A stretch of 5,959 bases of DNA from Chitinophagaceae bacterium (GCA_025351145.1 JANXWM010000150.1:1-5959), one strand, 5' to 3'. Counted from the first letter of the stretch, positions 1 to 5,852 are shown. Notes: generated by a model from the sequence alone, not told the origin. A program made the numbers and translations.

Positions 1-185
1 ACAACAAAGTAGTTTGCCGTTTTAAAACAGCCTTCCTGAAAATGATTTACGGCCAAAATGCGCTACTCATTTTTTTACCAACAAAAAGATGCACGTTTTT
101 AATGGGTGGCTAAATGCGCTGCAATCAACTTTATAGCTACTATAGTAAGTTGCTTATTTAGAAGTTAGAAAGTTTTTTCACAGTC
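1..185. other. Gene-free left edge, possible end of an integrated element
   Basis: I see no supportable gene here; reading frames that are open at the left edge are short and have no recognisable composition. Two small inverted repeats are present: 16-31 (GCCGTTTTAAAACAGC, self-complementary with one G-T wobble) and 127-151 (arms AACTT+TATAG and CTATA+AAGTT with a two-base bulge). Because a truncated tRNA begins at about 186, this stretch may be the terminal DNA of an element that integrated into a tRNA gene. That is an inference from the neighbouring scar; the stretch itself shows no integrase or excisionase gene. Confidence 0.35.
127..151. repeat. Small imperfect inverted repeat
   Basis: The arms AACTT-TATAG and CTATA-(GT)-AAGTT can fold into a hairpin with a three-base loop and a two-base bulge; the inner TACTATAGTA (138-147) is itself a perfect 10-base palindrome. 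It lies about 35 bases before the tRNA fragment, where arm-type recombinase or excisionase sites often sit in integrated elements. No function is shown, and A/T-rich DNA produces such repeats by chance. Confidence 0.3.
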
Positions 186-232
186 TGACGTTCGGGACGT
201 GGGGGCCGCTGGTTCGAATCCAGTCATCCCGA
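186..232 (+). pseudogene. 3' half of a tRNA-Pro(CGG) gene, candidate att scar
   Basis: The sequence fits the 3' half of a tRNA: anticodon loop TTCGGGA (191-197, anticodon CGG at 193-195, proline), 3' anticodon strand CGTGG (198-202), variable region GGGCC, T stem GCTGG/CCAGT around the TTCGAAT loop (208-224), acceptor strand CATCCCG (225-231) and discriminator A (232); CCA is not encoded. The matching 5' acceptor strand CGGGATG and the D arm are absent from the upstream DNA. Only ACG (188-190) of the 5' anticodon stem pairs, and the next base outward is a mismatch, so tRNA identity appears to begin near 188. Starting inside the anticodon stem is typical of the tRNA segment used as attB by tyrosine recombinases. 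The fragment cannot give a working tRNA; a full copy would be expected elsewhere. Confidence 0.75.
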
Positions 233-252
233 CTTGGAGTCCAAAAAAATCG

Positions 253-287
253 AAAGGTTGATAAAACTCAGGTTTCAGCCTTTTTTT
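253..287 (+). terminator. Intrinsic terminator downstream of the tRNA fragment
   Basis: The arms AAAGGTTGA (253-261) and TCAGCCTTT (275-283) form a 9-bp stem with one G-U wobble and a 13-base loop, and a run of T follows (281-287). It is about 20 bases past the tRNA 3' end on the same strand, so it is most simply the original terminator of the tRNA-Pro transcription unit, left in place after the 5' half was displaced. The following stretch (288-471) shows no gene and no convincing promoter. Confidence 0.7.
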
Positions 288-471
288 ATTTGCTGTATCC
301 CAATGCTTAATGAAACCTCAAAATACTGGCTCTTTAGACTTATTATATGTTCAATACCTTAAGCGTTTTCTACTGTTCCAAATAGAGTTTCTAATGATCG
401 CTGTTGCACTTTACTCATTCATATAAACCCAGCCGCCAATTAAAAACTACCTTGCAGCCCATTTTATAAGT

Positions 472-1800
472 ATGATATTTAGCGATTTAAATTTAAACAG
501 CCCTTTACTTAGGGCATTGGACGATCTTGGAATTACGCAACCTACCACTATTCAGCACAGGGTTTTCCCCGTGGTAATGTCGGGCAGGGATGTGTGCGGC
601 ATAGCGCAAACCGGCACAGGTAAAACGTTTGCCTACCTTCTCCCCTGCCTGCGGCAATGGAAATACAGCAAACAAAAAGATCCGCAGATACTTATTGTTG
701 TGCCTACAAGAGAGCTCGTAGCGCAGGTAGTAAAATCCGTAAAAGCATTAACGCCTTATGTAAGCCTTACAGTAGTGGGCGTGTATGGCGGCGTAAACAT
801 CAACACACAAAAGTTAGAAGTGGAACAGGGCGTAGATGTACTGGTGGCAACACCCGGCCGCTTGTACGACCTTGCCATGAGCGGCGCATTTAAAACCAAA
901 ACGATCAAGAAACTCGTGATCGATGAAGTGGATGAAATGCTGAACCTTGGCTTTCGCACACAGTTGAAAAACATACTCGACCTGCTGCCGCCAAAGCGGC
1001 AAAACCTCATGTTCTCTGCCACTATAACCGAAGATGTGGAAGCACTGATTGATACTTATTTCAACGACCCCGTAAGAGTAGAAGCCGCCCCAACTGGCAC
1101 GCCATTAGAGAACATTATTCAAACGGGTTACGAAGTACCCAATTTTTATACAAAGGTTAACCTGCTCGAACTACTGCTTTCCGAAGACCAAACCATGACC
1201 AAAGTTTTGGTATTCGCGGCCACCAAAAATTTAGCCGACCAGTTGTACGAGCAGCTTGAAACAAAGTTCCCCGGCACGGCTGGCGTAATACACAGCAACA
1301 AAGAACAGAACCATCGTTTTAATACCGTAAAGCAATTTCACGAAGGCAATTACCGCTTTATTATTGCCACCGATATTGTGGCGCGGGGTATTGATATTGC
1401 CGAAGTAACACACGTTATTAATTTCGATACACCCGAGGTTCCCGAAAATTATATTCACCGCATTGGCCGCACCGGAAGGGCCGATAAAAAGGGCATCGCC
1501 ATTACTTTTATTACCGAAAAAGAAAAGCCTTTGCTCGCCAATATTGAAGCCCTGATGAAGTTCCAGGTGCCCATAAGGCCGTTGCCTGCAAACCTCGAAA
1601 TATCAGCTGTGTTAACCGAAGATGAGCAGCCAAAAGTGTTCATGAAAATAATCCAGGTAAAGCTGCCGAAGAAGGAAGAATCCGGACCGTCGTTCCATGA
1701 AAAATCTGCGAAGAACAGTAAAGTAAACAACAAGGTTTCCAGGAAAGATAAGATGATGATGAAATACGGCAAGCCTTATAAAAAAGGCAAGAAGAAATAA
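472..1800 (+). CDS. DEAD-box family ATP-dependent RNA helicase (DEVD variant)
   Basis: The product (442 aa) is a cytoplasmic SF2 RNA helicase expected to use ATP to open short RNA duplexes in ribosome assembly or mRNA turnover. The full motif set is visible: Q motif GITQPTTIQ (20-28), motif I AQTGTGKT (45-52), Ia PTREL (78-82), GG (106-107), Ib TPGR (127-130), motif II DEVD (151-154), III SAT (182-184), IV LVFA (246-249), V TDIVARGIDI (300-309) and VI HRIGRTGRA (329-337). Both RecA-like domains are complete, and the C-terminus is a short Lys-rich tail (from about 398) that probably helps bind RNA. Motif II has Val in place of the usual Ala. The start ATG lies just before the Q-motif Phe3 and has no Shine-Dalgarno sequence upstream. 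It resembles RhlE-like enzymes, but I cannot fix the subfamily. A repeat unit begins two bases after the stop codon. Confidence 0.95.
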   Translation: MIFSDLNLNSPLLRALDDLGITQPTTIQHRVFPVVMSGRDVCGIAQTGTGKTFAYLLPCLRQWKYSKQKDPQILIVVPTRELVAQVVKSVKALTPYVSLTVVGVYGGVNINTQKLEVEQGVDVLVATPGRLYDLAMSGAFKTKTIKKLVIDEVDEMLNLGFRTQLKNILDLLPPKRQNLMFSATITEDVEALIDTYFNDPVRVEAAPTGTPLENIIQTGYEVPNFYTKVNLLELLLSEDQTMTKVLVFAATKNLADQLYEQLETKFPGTAGVIHSNKEQNHRFNTVKQFHEGNYRFIIATDIVARGIDIAEVTHVINFDTPEVPENYIHRIGRTGRADKKGIAITFITEKEKPLLANIEALMKFQVPIRPLPANLEISAVLTEDEQPKVFMKIIQVKLPKKEESGPSFHEKSAKNSKVNNKVSRKDKMMMKYGKPYKKGKKK

Positions 1801-1802
1801 TA

Positions 1803-1894
1803 TTTTGAGCCGGGCAGAAGAATATCTATGAAGCTTTGGTTGCTTCGCACTCTTGTACGGTTGGATTGTATATTGGGCTTTTACCGTAGCGTAG
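1803..1894 (+). repeat. Dispersed intergenic repeat, unit A
   Basis: The unit starts with TTTTGAGCCGGGC (1803-1815), has a 24-base variable spacer, then the core TTGCTTCGCACTCTTGTAC (1840-1858, one mismatch to the other copies), GGTTGG, an ATTGGGC block (1872-1878) and a distal block GCTTTTACCGTAGCGTAG (1877-1894). The unit at 3285-3372, in inverted orientation, matches it from end to end, including the distal block (GCTTTTACCGAAGCGTAG). A small hairpin GAAGC/GCTTC (1830-1846) is seen only in this copy. The unit begins two bases after the helicase stop and has no coding appearance. Confidence 0.75.
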
Positions 1895-1989
1895 GTTAGC
1901 AAGGCAATAGAATTTTTGGGATTCGGAATTTGGTAGGTTTATATTCGTATTACCAGTCATATTTTTAAATACCCTAATTAAATATCTTA

Positions 1990-2772
1990 ATGAGACTTTG
2001 TTTACTATCTATAACATTCTTGATTCTGACATTTTCTTGTAACAATGTAAAAATCAAAAAAGTAATTGTTGATGATGTAATTGCCGAAAGTGAAATCAGT
2101 AACGACACCATCTATAACGGTATTATTAAGTTCTATGACACAGCAACTAAAAAACTTGTTCAGACTGCCAATTATAAAGCAGGTGTTTTGGATGGAAATA
2201 GGATAGACTACTACAGCAACGGAAAAATAAAGGTTCAATTACATTATAACGATGGCAAAATTAATGGGGAAGTAAAAGAATTTGACACTACAGGAAATTT
2301 AAAACAGACACAAAATTTGTATTTTGACTTAAGGGCTGGATCAACAATAGAATATAAAAACAAACAAGTGAGTCAGTATTATTTCTATTCCTTAGAAAAC
2401 AAGGAATTGCTCCACATTGATTATGATTCGATTCAAGGGAAAAAAATTGAACAATTAAATAACACAAATTTCTTTTTCTATCATTTTGATAGGTACAGCA
2501 TTTCTGACTCTGAATCATCAAATAAAGACTTGTTCTTATATATACCAAATCCACCCAAATTAAATTTCAATTATTCAGTTTGTATAATTGATGATAAATA
2601 CCAGATTAAGCAAACGATAAAAGAATGCATACCTCATGAAAGTTGGGAAAAAATTAATCTTGATTACTCAATTTTGAAAACAAATGAATCTTTCGCAATT
2701 AGATTAACAATAGACAATGAATTTGACAATAATGATGATACGAGAATAGCGTATATGTTTAAAAAACTATAA
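1990..2772 (+). CDS. Putative lipoprotein with MORN-like (YwqK-type) repeats
   Basis: The 260-aa product begins with a short signal sequence (MRLCLLSITFLILTFSC) whose Cys17, followed by Asn-Asn, looks like a lipid-attachment site, so it is probably anchored in the outer or inner membrane. Residues about 41-110 hold two to three degenerate repeats of the form N/D-G-x-(I/R)-x-x-(F/Y)-(Y/D)...G-x-(I/L)-K-x-x-x-x-(Y), as in the MORN_2/YwqK family: YNGIIKFYD, LDGNRIDYYSNGKIK and INGEVKEFDTTGNLK. Residues 111-260 are unrecognised, probably beta-rich, and rich in Asn, Asp and Lys. The function is unknown; proteins with such repeats are common accessory or secreted proteins in Bacteroidota. The gene is visibly more A/T-rich than its neighbours, suggesting acquisition. 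It stands alone, 95 bases after the repeat unit, with no clear promoter consensus. Confidence 0.75.
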   Translation: MRLCLLSITFLILTFSCNNVKIKKVIVDDVIAESEISNDTIYNGIIKFYDTATKKLVQTANYKAGVLDGNRIDYYSNGKIKVQLHYNDGKINGEVKEFDTTGNLKQTQNLYFDLRAGSTIEYKNKQVSQYYFYSLENKELLHIDYDSIQGKKIEQLNNTNFFFYHFDRYSISDSESSNKDLFLYIPNPPKLNFNYSVCIIDDKYQIKQTIKECIPHESWEKINLDYSILKTNESFAIRLTIDNEFDNNDDTRIAYMFKKL

Positions 2773-2885
2773 ACGGTGGGGCATATGAACTGTCCACTGG
2801 TGTTGGTCGCTGAACAACATTTAGTATTTTCAATCTATCGTTAGTAAAAGACTATCAAAATTCCTCACCAATAAAACCATCAATT

Positions 2886-3281
2886 ATGAGTGAATTAAAT
2901 ACTCCCGTTTTTGCACCACAGCTTTTTATAAACAGCGGTGTTAAAAGTATTGACTTCTACATAAAAGCCTTCGGAGCAGTTGAATTAAGGCGCTTTATGA
3001 ACGACGATGGCACGTACCATGTTTCTGAACTTTCTATAAACGGTGCCATGTTTCACCTTCATGAAGAGACGCCGAGAACCCATTCTTTTAGTCCGGAAAA
3101 GTTCAATGCAAGCACCACAACTATCGGGCTTTTCGTTTCTGATGTAGATGCTTTTATGAACAGCGCCATAGCAGCAGGTGCAACAGTGGTTTCACCAGTA
3201 CAAGATTATGATTATGGCTACCGCCAGGGTGAAATAAGAGACCCCTTCGGGCATATATGGATGTTTGAAATGAAGATCTAA
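2886..3281 (+). CDS. VOC superfamily protein, PhnB/glyoxalase-like
   Basis: The 131-aa product has two paired beta-alpha-beta-beta-beta modules, roughly residues 8-60 and 77-130, the usual length and form of a single-chain VOC (glyoxalase/bleomycin-resistance/PhnB-like) protein that would dimerise in the cytoplasm. Recognisable parts are PQLFINSGVKSIDFYIKAFG (11-30), HVSELSINGAMFHLHEE (45-61) and the signature GEIRDPFGHIWMFE (115-128). His45 and Glu128 are in places where VOC enzymes often carry metal ligands, but this is inferred from position, not proven. The substrate cannot be read from the sequence. The ATG is preceded by A-rich DNA and no Shine-Dalgarno sequence. It is 113 bases from the lipoprotein gene, so an operon is possible but not shown. 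A repeat unit starts three bases after its stop codon. Confidence 0.88.
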   Translation: MSELNTPVFAPQLFINSGVKSIDFYIKAFGAVELRRFMNDDGTYHVSELSINGAMFHLHEETPRTHSFSPEKFNASTTTIGLFVSDVDAFMNSAIAAGATVVSPVQDYDYGYRQGEIRDPFGHIWMFEMKI

Positions 3282-3284
3282 AAT

Positions 3285-3372
3285 CTACGCTTCGGTAAAA
3301 GCTCAATATATAATCAGAAAGTACAAGAGTGCGACGCAAGTAAAGCTGCACAAAGGTTTTAGCCGGGTTCAT
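3285..3372 (-). repeat. Dispersed intergenic repeat, unit B (inverted)
   Basis: Read on the - strand, this unit has ATGAACCCGGC (3372-3362), a variable spacer, the exact core TTGCGTCGCACTCTTGTAC (3339-3321), TTT in place of GGTTGG, an ATTGAGC block and the distal block GCTTTTACCGAAGCGTAG (ending at 3285). It fills nearly the whole 104-base gap between two convergent genes. On the - strand its CCGGC end comes first, 13 bases past the methyltransferase stop, the same order as unit A has relative to the helicase. Confidence 0.75.
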
Positions 3373-3385
3373 AAGACTACCTGTT

Positions 3386-4570
3386 CTACATTTTATCTTC
3401 CCTTCTTGTGCCAGCGTATAATTCATATTCCAATAAACGGCAGTCGATAGTAGCATTGTAAAACTCTATGCGGCGGCTGGGTTTAAGGCGTATCTTTTTT
3501 GCAAGGTCGAGGTTGCCGGTAAAAATATAACCGGTATATCCGCGGCAATTATTTTTTAGAAAATCGCCCATGCGGGCATAAGTGGCTTCGAGCTCCGTTT
3601 CTGTGCCAAGGCGTTCGCCATATTCCGGGTTAAACATTACCACACCGTTTGCTTCTTCGGGCACTTCTGTATCTTCAAAATCGCAGACTTTAAATTCAAT
3701 AAGGTTGGCTACACCAGCAGCGGCGGCATTTATTTTTGCAATGCCAATAGCCTCTTCACTAATATCTGAAGCAATTATTTTTAAGCCGGGAACTTGTTTT
3801 ATTTGTTCGTTAAGCTGCTGCCTTTCTTTTGTATATAAAGATTCATGGTAACCGGTTATATGCATAAAAGCATAGTTGGTTCTAAGCAATCCGGGGGTTC
3901 TGTTACTGGCTATCAGCGCCGCCTCTATGGCAAGCGTTCCTGAGCCGCACATAGGGTTTATAAAAGGCGATTGCCTGTTCCATTTGGTTGCCAGAATGGT
4001 AGATGCAGCGAGTGCTTCCAGCATGGGTGCTTTGCCGGGCAATTTACGGTAACCATGCTTTGCCAGTGTTTCACCCGAAGTATCTAAAAATATTTCGGCT
4101 TCTTCGTTTTTCCAGAATAAATAAACCACAACGCCTTTCAGGTCAGAGCCTGTGGAAGGTCGTTGATTTGCTTGGTTCCGCATTCTGTCAACAATGGCAT
4201 CTTTAACCCGAAGGTTGGCAAACAAATCGGTACGTATAGAAGGGTGAAATACATTACTGGTTACAGAAAAATATCCATCGGGTTTTATTACTGACTCCCA
4301 TGGCACAGTAACCAATGCTTTATACAATTCATCAGGACCGTTGCAGGCAAAGGCTTTCAGCGAATACATTACCTGGCTTGCACAGCGTAAATTCAGGTTA
4401 AGGCGAATGCAGTCTTCAACCGTTCCATGCAGCTCTACACCGGTTTGAAAAGACCGGTCTATGGAATAACCAAGTGCTTTAACTTCTAATTGCAACCAGG
4501 GACTTAACCATTTATGGCAGGTAATAATAATGCGGCTCGCTGTAGTAAAAACTTGCATAAGAGCAAACAT
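3386..4570 (-). CDS. THUMP-domain SAM-dependent 23S rRNA methyltransferase, RlmL-like
   Basis: The 394-aa product matches the stand-alone RlmL-type (COG0116/UPF0020) layout: an N-terminal ferredoxin-like and THUMP region (about 10-155; CHKWLSPWLQLEVKALG at 18-34) that binds RNA, then a Rossmann-like methyltransferase domain. Motif I, for S-adenosylmethionine, is NPMCGSGTLAIEAAL (205-219); an acidic SAM-ribose segment, IIASDIS, lies at 265-271; and motif IV is FNPEYGERLG (313-322). The E. coli counterpart, the N-terminal half of RlmKL, makes m2G2445 in 23S rRNA; the same target is likely but unproven here. Motif IV reads NPEY rather than the NPPY typical of base N-methyltransferases. The start could be Met1 (4570) or Met5 (4558), and homologue lengths fit either. 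The gene lies 100 bases downstream of fabI on the same strand, but a terminator between them argues for separate transcription. Confidence 0.9.
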   Translation of the reverse strand: MFALMQVFTTASRIIITCHKWLSPWLQLEVKALGYSIDRSFQTGVELHGTVEDCIRLNLNLRCASQVMYSLKAFACNGPDELYKALVTVPWESVIKPDGYFSVTSNVFHPSIRTDLFANLRVKDAIVDRMRNQANQRPSTGSDLKGVVVYLFWKNEEAEIFLDTSGETLAKHGYRKLPGKAPMLEALAASTILATKWNRQSPFINPMCGSGTLAIEAALIASNRTPGLLRTNYAFMHITGYHESLYTKERQQLNEQIKQVPGLKIIASDISEEAIGIAKINAAAAGVANLIEFKVCDFEDTEVPEEANGVVMFNPEYGERLGTETELEATYARMGDFLKNNCRGYTGYIFTGNLDLAKKIRLKPSRRIEFYNATIDCRLLEYELYAGTRREDKM

Positions 4571-4613
4571 AGCTCATTAAAATTTTATGGCAACTGAACA
4601 CCGGCTTAACCAC

Positions 4614-4650
4614 AAATAAAAAGCACCAGGCTGCTTATAGCCCGGTGCTT
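4614..4650 (-). terminator. Intrinsic terminator of fabI
   Basis: On the - strand, AAGCACCGGGC (4650-4640) pairs with GCCTGGTGCTT (4631-4621) around an 8-base loop, and a T-rich tail TTTATTTG follows. All 11 positions pair in the - strand RNA (one as G-U); in the + strand RNA the same position would be an A-C mismatch, which supports the - direction. It begins 21 bases after the fabI stop codon and separates fabI from the methyltransferase gene. Confidence 0.85.
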
Positions 4651-4670
4651 CTATTATTTTTATAGCTAAT

Positions 4671-5483
4671 CTATTTACCCATTTGATCAATCACTTCCTG
4701 CGTTACGCCGGTAAAGCTGTAGCCGCCATCGTGAAAAAGGTTTTGCATTGTTACCATTTTAGTAAAGTCGCTGAACATGGTTACACAATAGTTTGCACAA
4801 TCTTCGCCGCTTGCATTACCCAGCGGACTCATTTTATCTGCAAAATGCTGAAACCCATCAAAGCCTTTTACACCTGAACCTGCAGTAGTTGCAGTTGGCG
4901 ATTGTGAAATACTGTTTACTCTAACTTTCTTCCTTGTGCCGTAATGAAAACCAAAACTGCGGGTTACACTTTCAAGCAATGCTTTGGCATCGGCCATTTC
5001 ATTGTAATCGGGGAAAATCCTTTGCGCAGCAATGTAAGTAAGCGTAACAACGCTGCCACATTCATTGAGTGCATCCATATCCCATGCAGTGCGCAGCACT
5101 TTATGCAAACTCATAGAAGATATATCAAGCGTTTTTTGGTTAAAGCCATAATCCATTTCGGTATAGCTTTTTCCTTTGCGCACATTCAGGCTCATGCCTA
5201 CCGAATGCAAAATAAAATCTATGCCACCGCCAAAGTGTTTCATGGCACCTTCGAACAGGAGTTTAAGATCGTCCATGTTGGTAACATCTGCAGCAAAAAC
5301 AGGCGCTTCAACTATTTCGGCCAGTTTGTTTATCTGGCCCATGCGCAATGCCATCGGTGTATTGGTTAATACAAGCTGTGCGCCTTCTTCGTGGCAACGG
5401 ATCGCTGTTTTCCAGGCTATAGATTTTTCATCGAGCGCACCGAAAATGATTCCTTTTTTTCCTTTGAGCAAATTGAATGACAT
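4671..5483 (-). CDS. fabI: Enoyl-[acyl-carrier-protein] reductase (NADH), FabI
   Basis: The 270-aa product is the short-chain dehydrogenase-type reductase that carries out the last step of each elongation round in type II fatty-acid synthesis, reducing trans-2-enoyl-ACP with NADH in the cytoplasm as a tetramer. The dinucleotide loop is GALDEKSIAW (15-24), matching the G-x5-SIA pattern of FabI. HSVG (93-96), LTYIAAQR (148-155) with Tyr150, and YNEMADAK (160-167) with catalytic Tyr160 and Lys167 give the FabI Y-x6-K arrangement. The loop NSISQSPTATTAGSG (190-204) is equivalent to the NAISAGPIRTLAASG substrate-binding region of the E. coli enzyme and has the form I know from Bacteroidota. The length is normal and no key residue is missing. 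The start fits the family N-terminus (a few residues, then KGKKGIIFGA); no Shine-Dalgarno sequence is present. FabI is the target of triclosan-type inhibitors. Confidence 0.95.
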   Translation of the reverse strand: MSFNLLKGKKGIIFGALDEKSIAWKTAIRCHEEGAQLVLTNTPMALRMGQINKLAEIVEAPVFAADVTNMDDLKLLFEGAMKHFGGGIDFILHSVGMSLNVRKGKSYTEMDYGFNQKTLDISSMSLHKVLRTAWDMDALNECGSVVTLTYIAAQRIFPDYNEMADAKALLESVTRSFGFHYGTRKKVRVNSISQSPTATTAGSGVKGFDGFQHFADKMSPLGNASGEDCANYCVTMFSDFTKMVTMQNLFHDGGYSFTGVTQEVIDQMGK

Positions 5484-5512
5484 ACGGTTTGTTTTAAATG
5501 ATAATTTTTTTT

Positions 5513-5554
5513 GATAGCCGCAAAGCCGGTAAGGGTTTCTGCAAAATGGCTATC
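5513..5554 (-). promoter_or_regulatory. Possible stem-loop in the fabI leader
   Basis: The arms GATAGCC and GGCTATC (7 bp, perfect) enclose a second short stem (GCAGA/TTTGC with one G-U) and a CC/GG pair. The structure ends about 30 bases before the fabI start codon on the - strand and is followed by an A-run rather than a T-run, so it is not a terminator in that direction. It may be a 5' leader structure or an operator for a regulator of fatty-acid synthesis. No known riboswitch or regulator site is recognised, and chance is a fair alternative. Confidence 0.3.
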
Positions 5555-5640
5555 TATGATTTTAATAATGGCTTCAAAAATAGTTTTTTTAAACAGTGAT
5601 TTCAATTTCGTACTTAAAAATCATTTTTTACAGGCAATTC

Positions 5641-5716
5641 TTTTGAACCGGGCTTGAGGTTTTTCATGGCATCGGCCCTTGCGTCGCACTCTTGTACGGT
5701 TGGAAGTTCATTGGGC
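5641..5716 (+). repeat. Dispersed intergenic repeat, unit C (left arm of a head-to-head pair)
   Basis: The unit begins with TTTTGAACCGGGC (5641-5653), then a 25-base spacer, the exact core TTGCGTCGCACTCTTGTAC (5679-5697), GGTTGGA and ATTGGGC (5710-5716). It shares GGTTGG with unit A, but after ATTGGGC it lacks the distal block seen in units A and B and leads instead into a central palindrome. Confidence 0.75.
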
Positions 5717-5729
5717 AATGCGTGTATAA

Positions 5730-5764
5730 AAAACCTGTCAGGTCTTAAAGACCTGACAGGTTTT
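5730..5764. repeat. 35-base palindrome between paired repeat units
   Basis: Two 17-base arms, starting AAAACCTGTCAGGTCTT, are perfectly complementary around a single central A (5747). Each arm contains a smaller palindrome, ACCTG-T-CAGGT (5733-5743) and ACCTG-A-CAGGT (5751-5761), so the site could fold as one long hairpin or as two short ones. With A-runs on the left and T-runs on the right, it could also act as a bidirectional intrinsic terminator. I recall very similar palindromes in other Bacteroidota intergenic regions, but cannot search for them here. Confidence 0.8.
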
Positions 5765-5780
5765 GACAATTTGCTTTGCT

Positions 5781-5852
5781 GATCAATGTTCTAAAAGTAC
5801 AAGAGTGCGACGCAAGAGAAGAATCATAGTAGTAATGCAGCCCGGTTCAAAA
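5781..5852 (-). repeat. Dispersed intergenic repeat, unit D (right arm of a head-to-head pair)
   Basis: On the - strand the order is TTTTGAACCGGGC (5852-5840), a 23-24-base spacer, the exact core TTGCGTCGCACTCTTGTAC (5815-5797), TTTT in place of GGTTGG (as in unit B), and ATTGATC (5787-5781). Its outer 13 bases are an exact inverted copy of the outer end of unit C, so the whole of 5641-5852 is a 212-base imperfect inverted repeat around the palindrome. I see no clear target-site duplication at its edges. Confidence 0.75.

Noticed and set aside
3..113. Frame open from the left edge on the + strand (36 codons)
   Set aside because: It is short, has no recognisable motif, and A/T-rich edge DNA gives such frames by chance.
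1929..1947. TTTG and TATATTCG before the lipoprotein gene as a promoter
   Set aside because: The boxes are only 7 bases apart, far short of the spacing the Bacteroidota consensus needs.
2801..2819. Small hairpin TGTTG/CAACA after the lipoprotein gene as a terminator
   Set aside because: The stem is only 5 bp and the following T-run is broken, so it is too weak to call.
3154..3456. 100-codon - strand frame running through repeat unit B
   Set aside because: It overlaps the VOC gene antisense and the methyltransferase end out of frame, and contains no family feature; a shadow frame.
4944..5514. Long + strand frames antisense to fabI
   Set aside because: They are antisense shadows of a clearly intact fabI and their translations show no domain.
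5497..5524. Bacteroidota-like promoter upstream of fabI (TTTG, 16 bases, TATCATTT on the - strand)
   Set aside because: The -7 box matches poorly and the spacing would put the transcription start only a few bases before the ATG.
5417..5605. 62-codon - strand frame overlapping the start of fabI
   Set aside because: It overlaps fabI in another frame and has low-complexity Lys/Ile/Phe-rich composition and no recognisable domain; more likely leader DNA than a gene.
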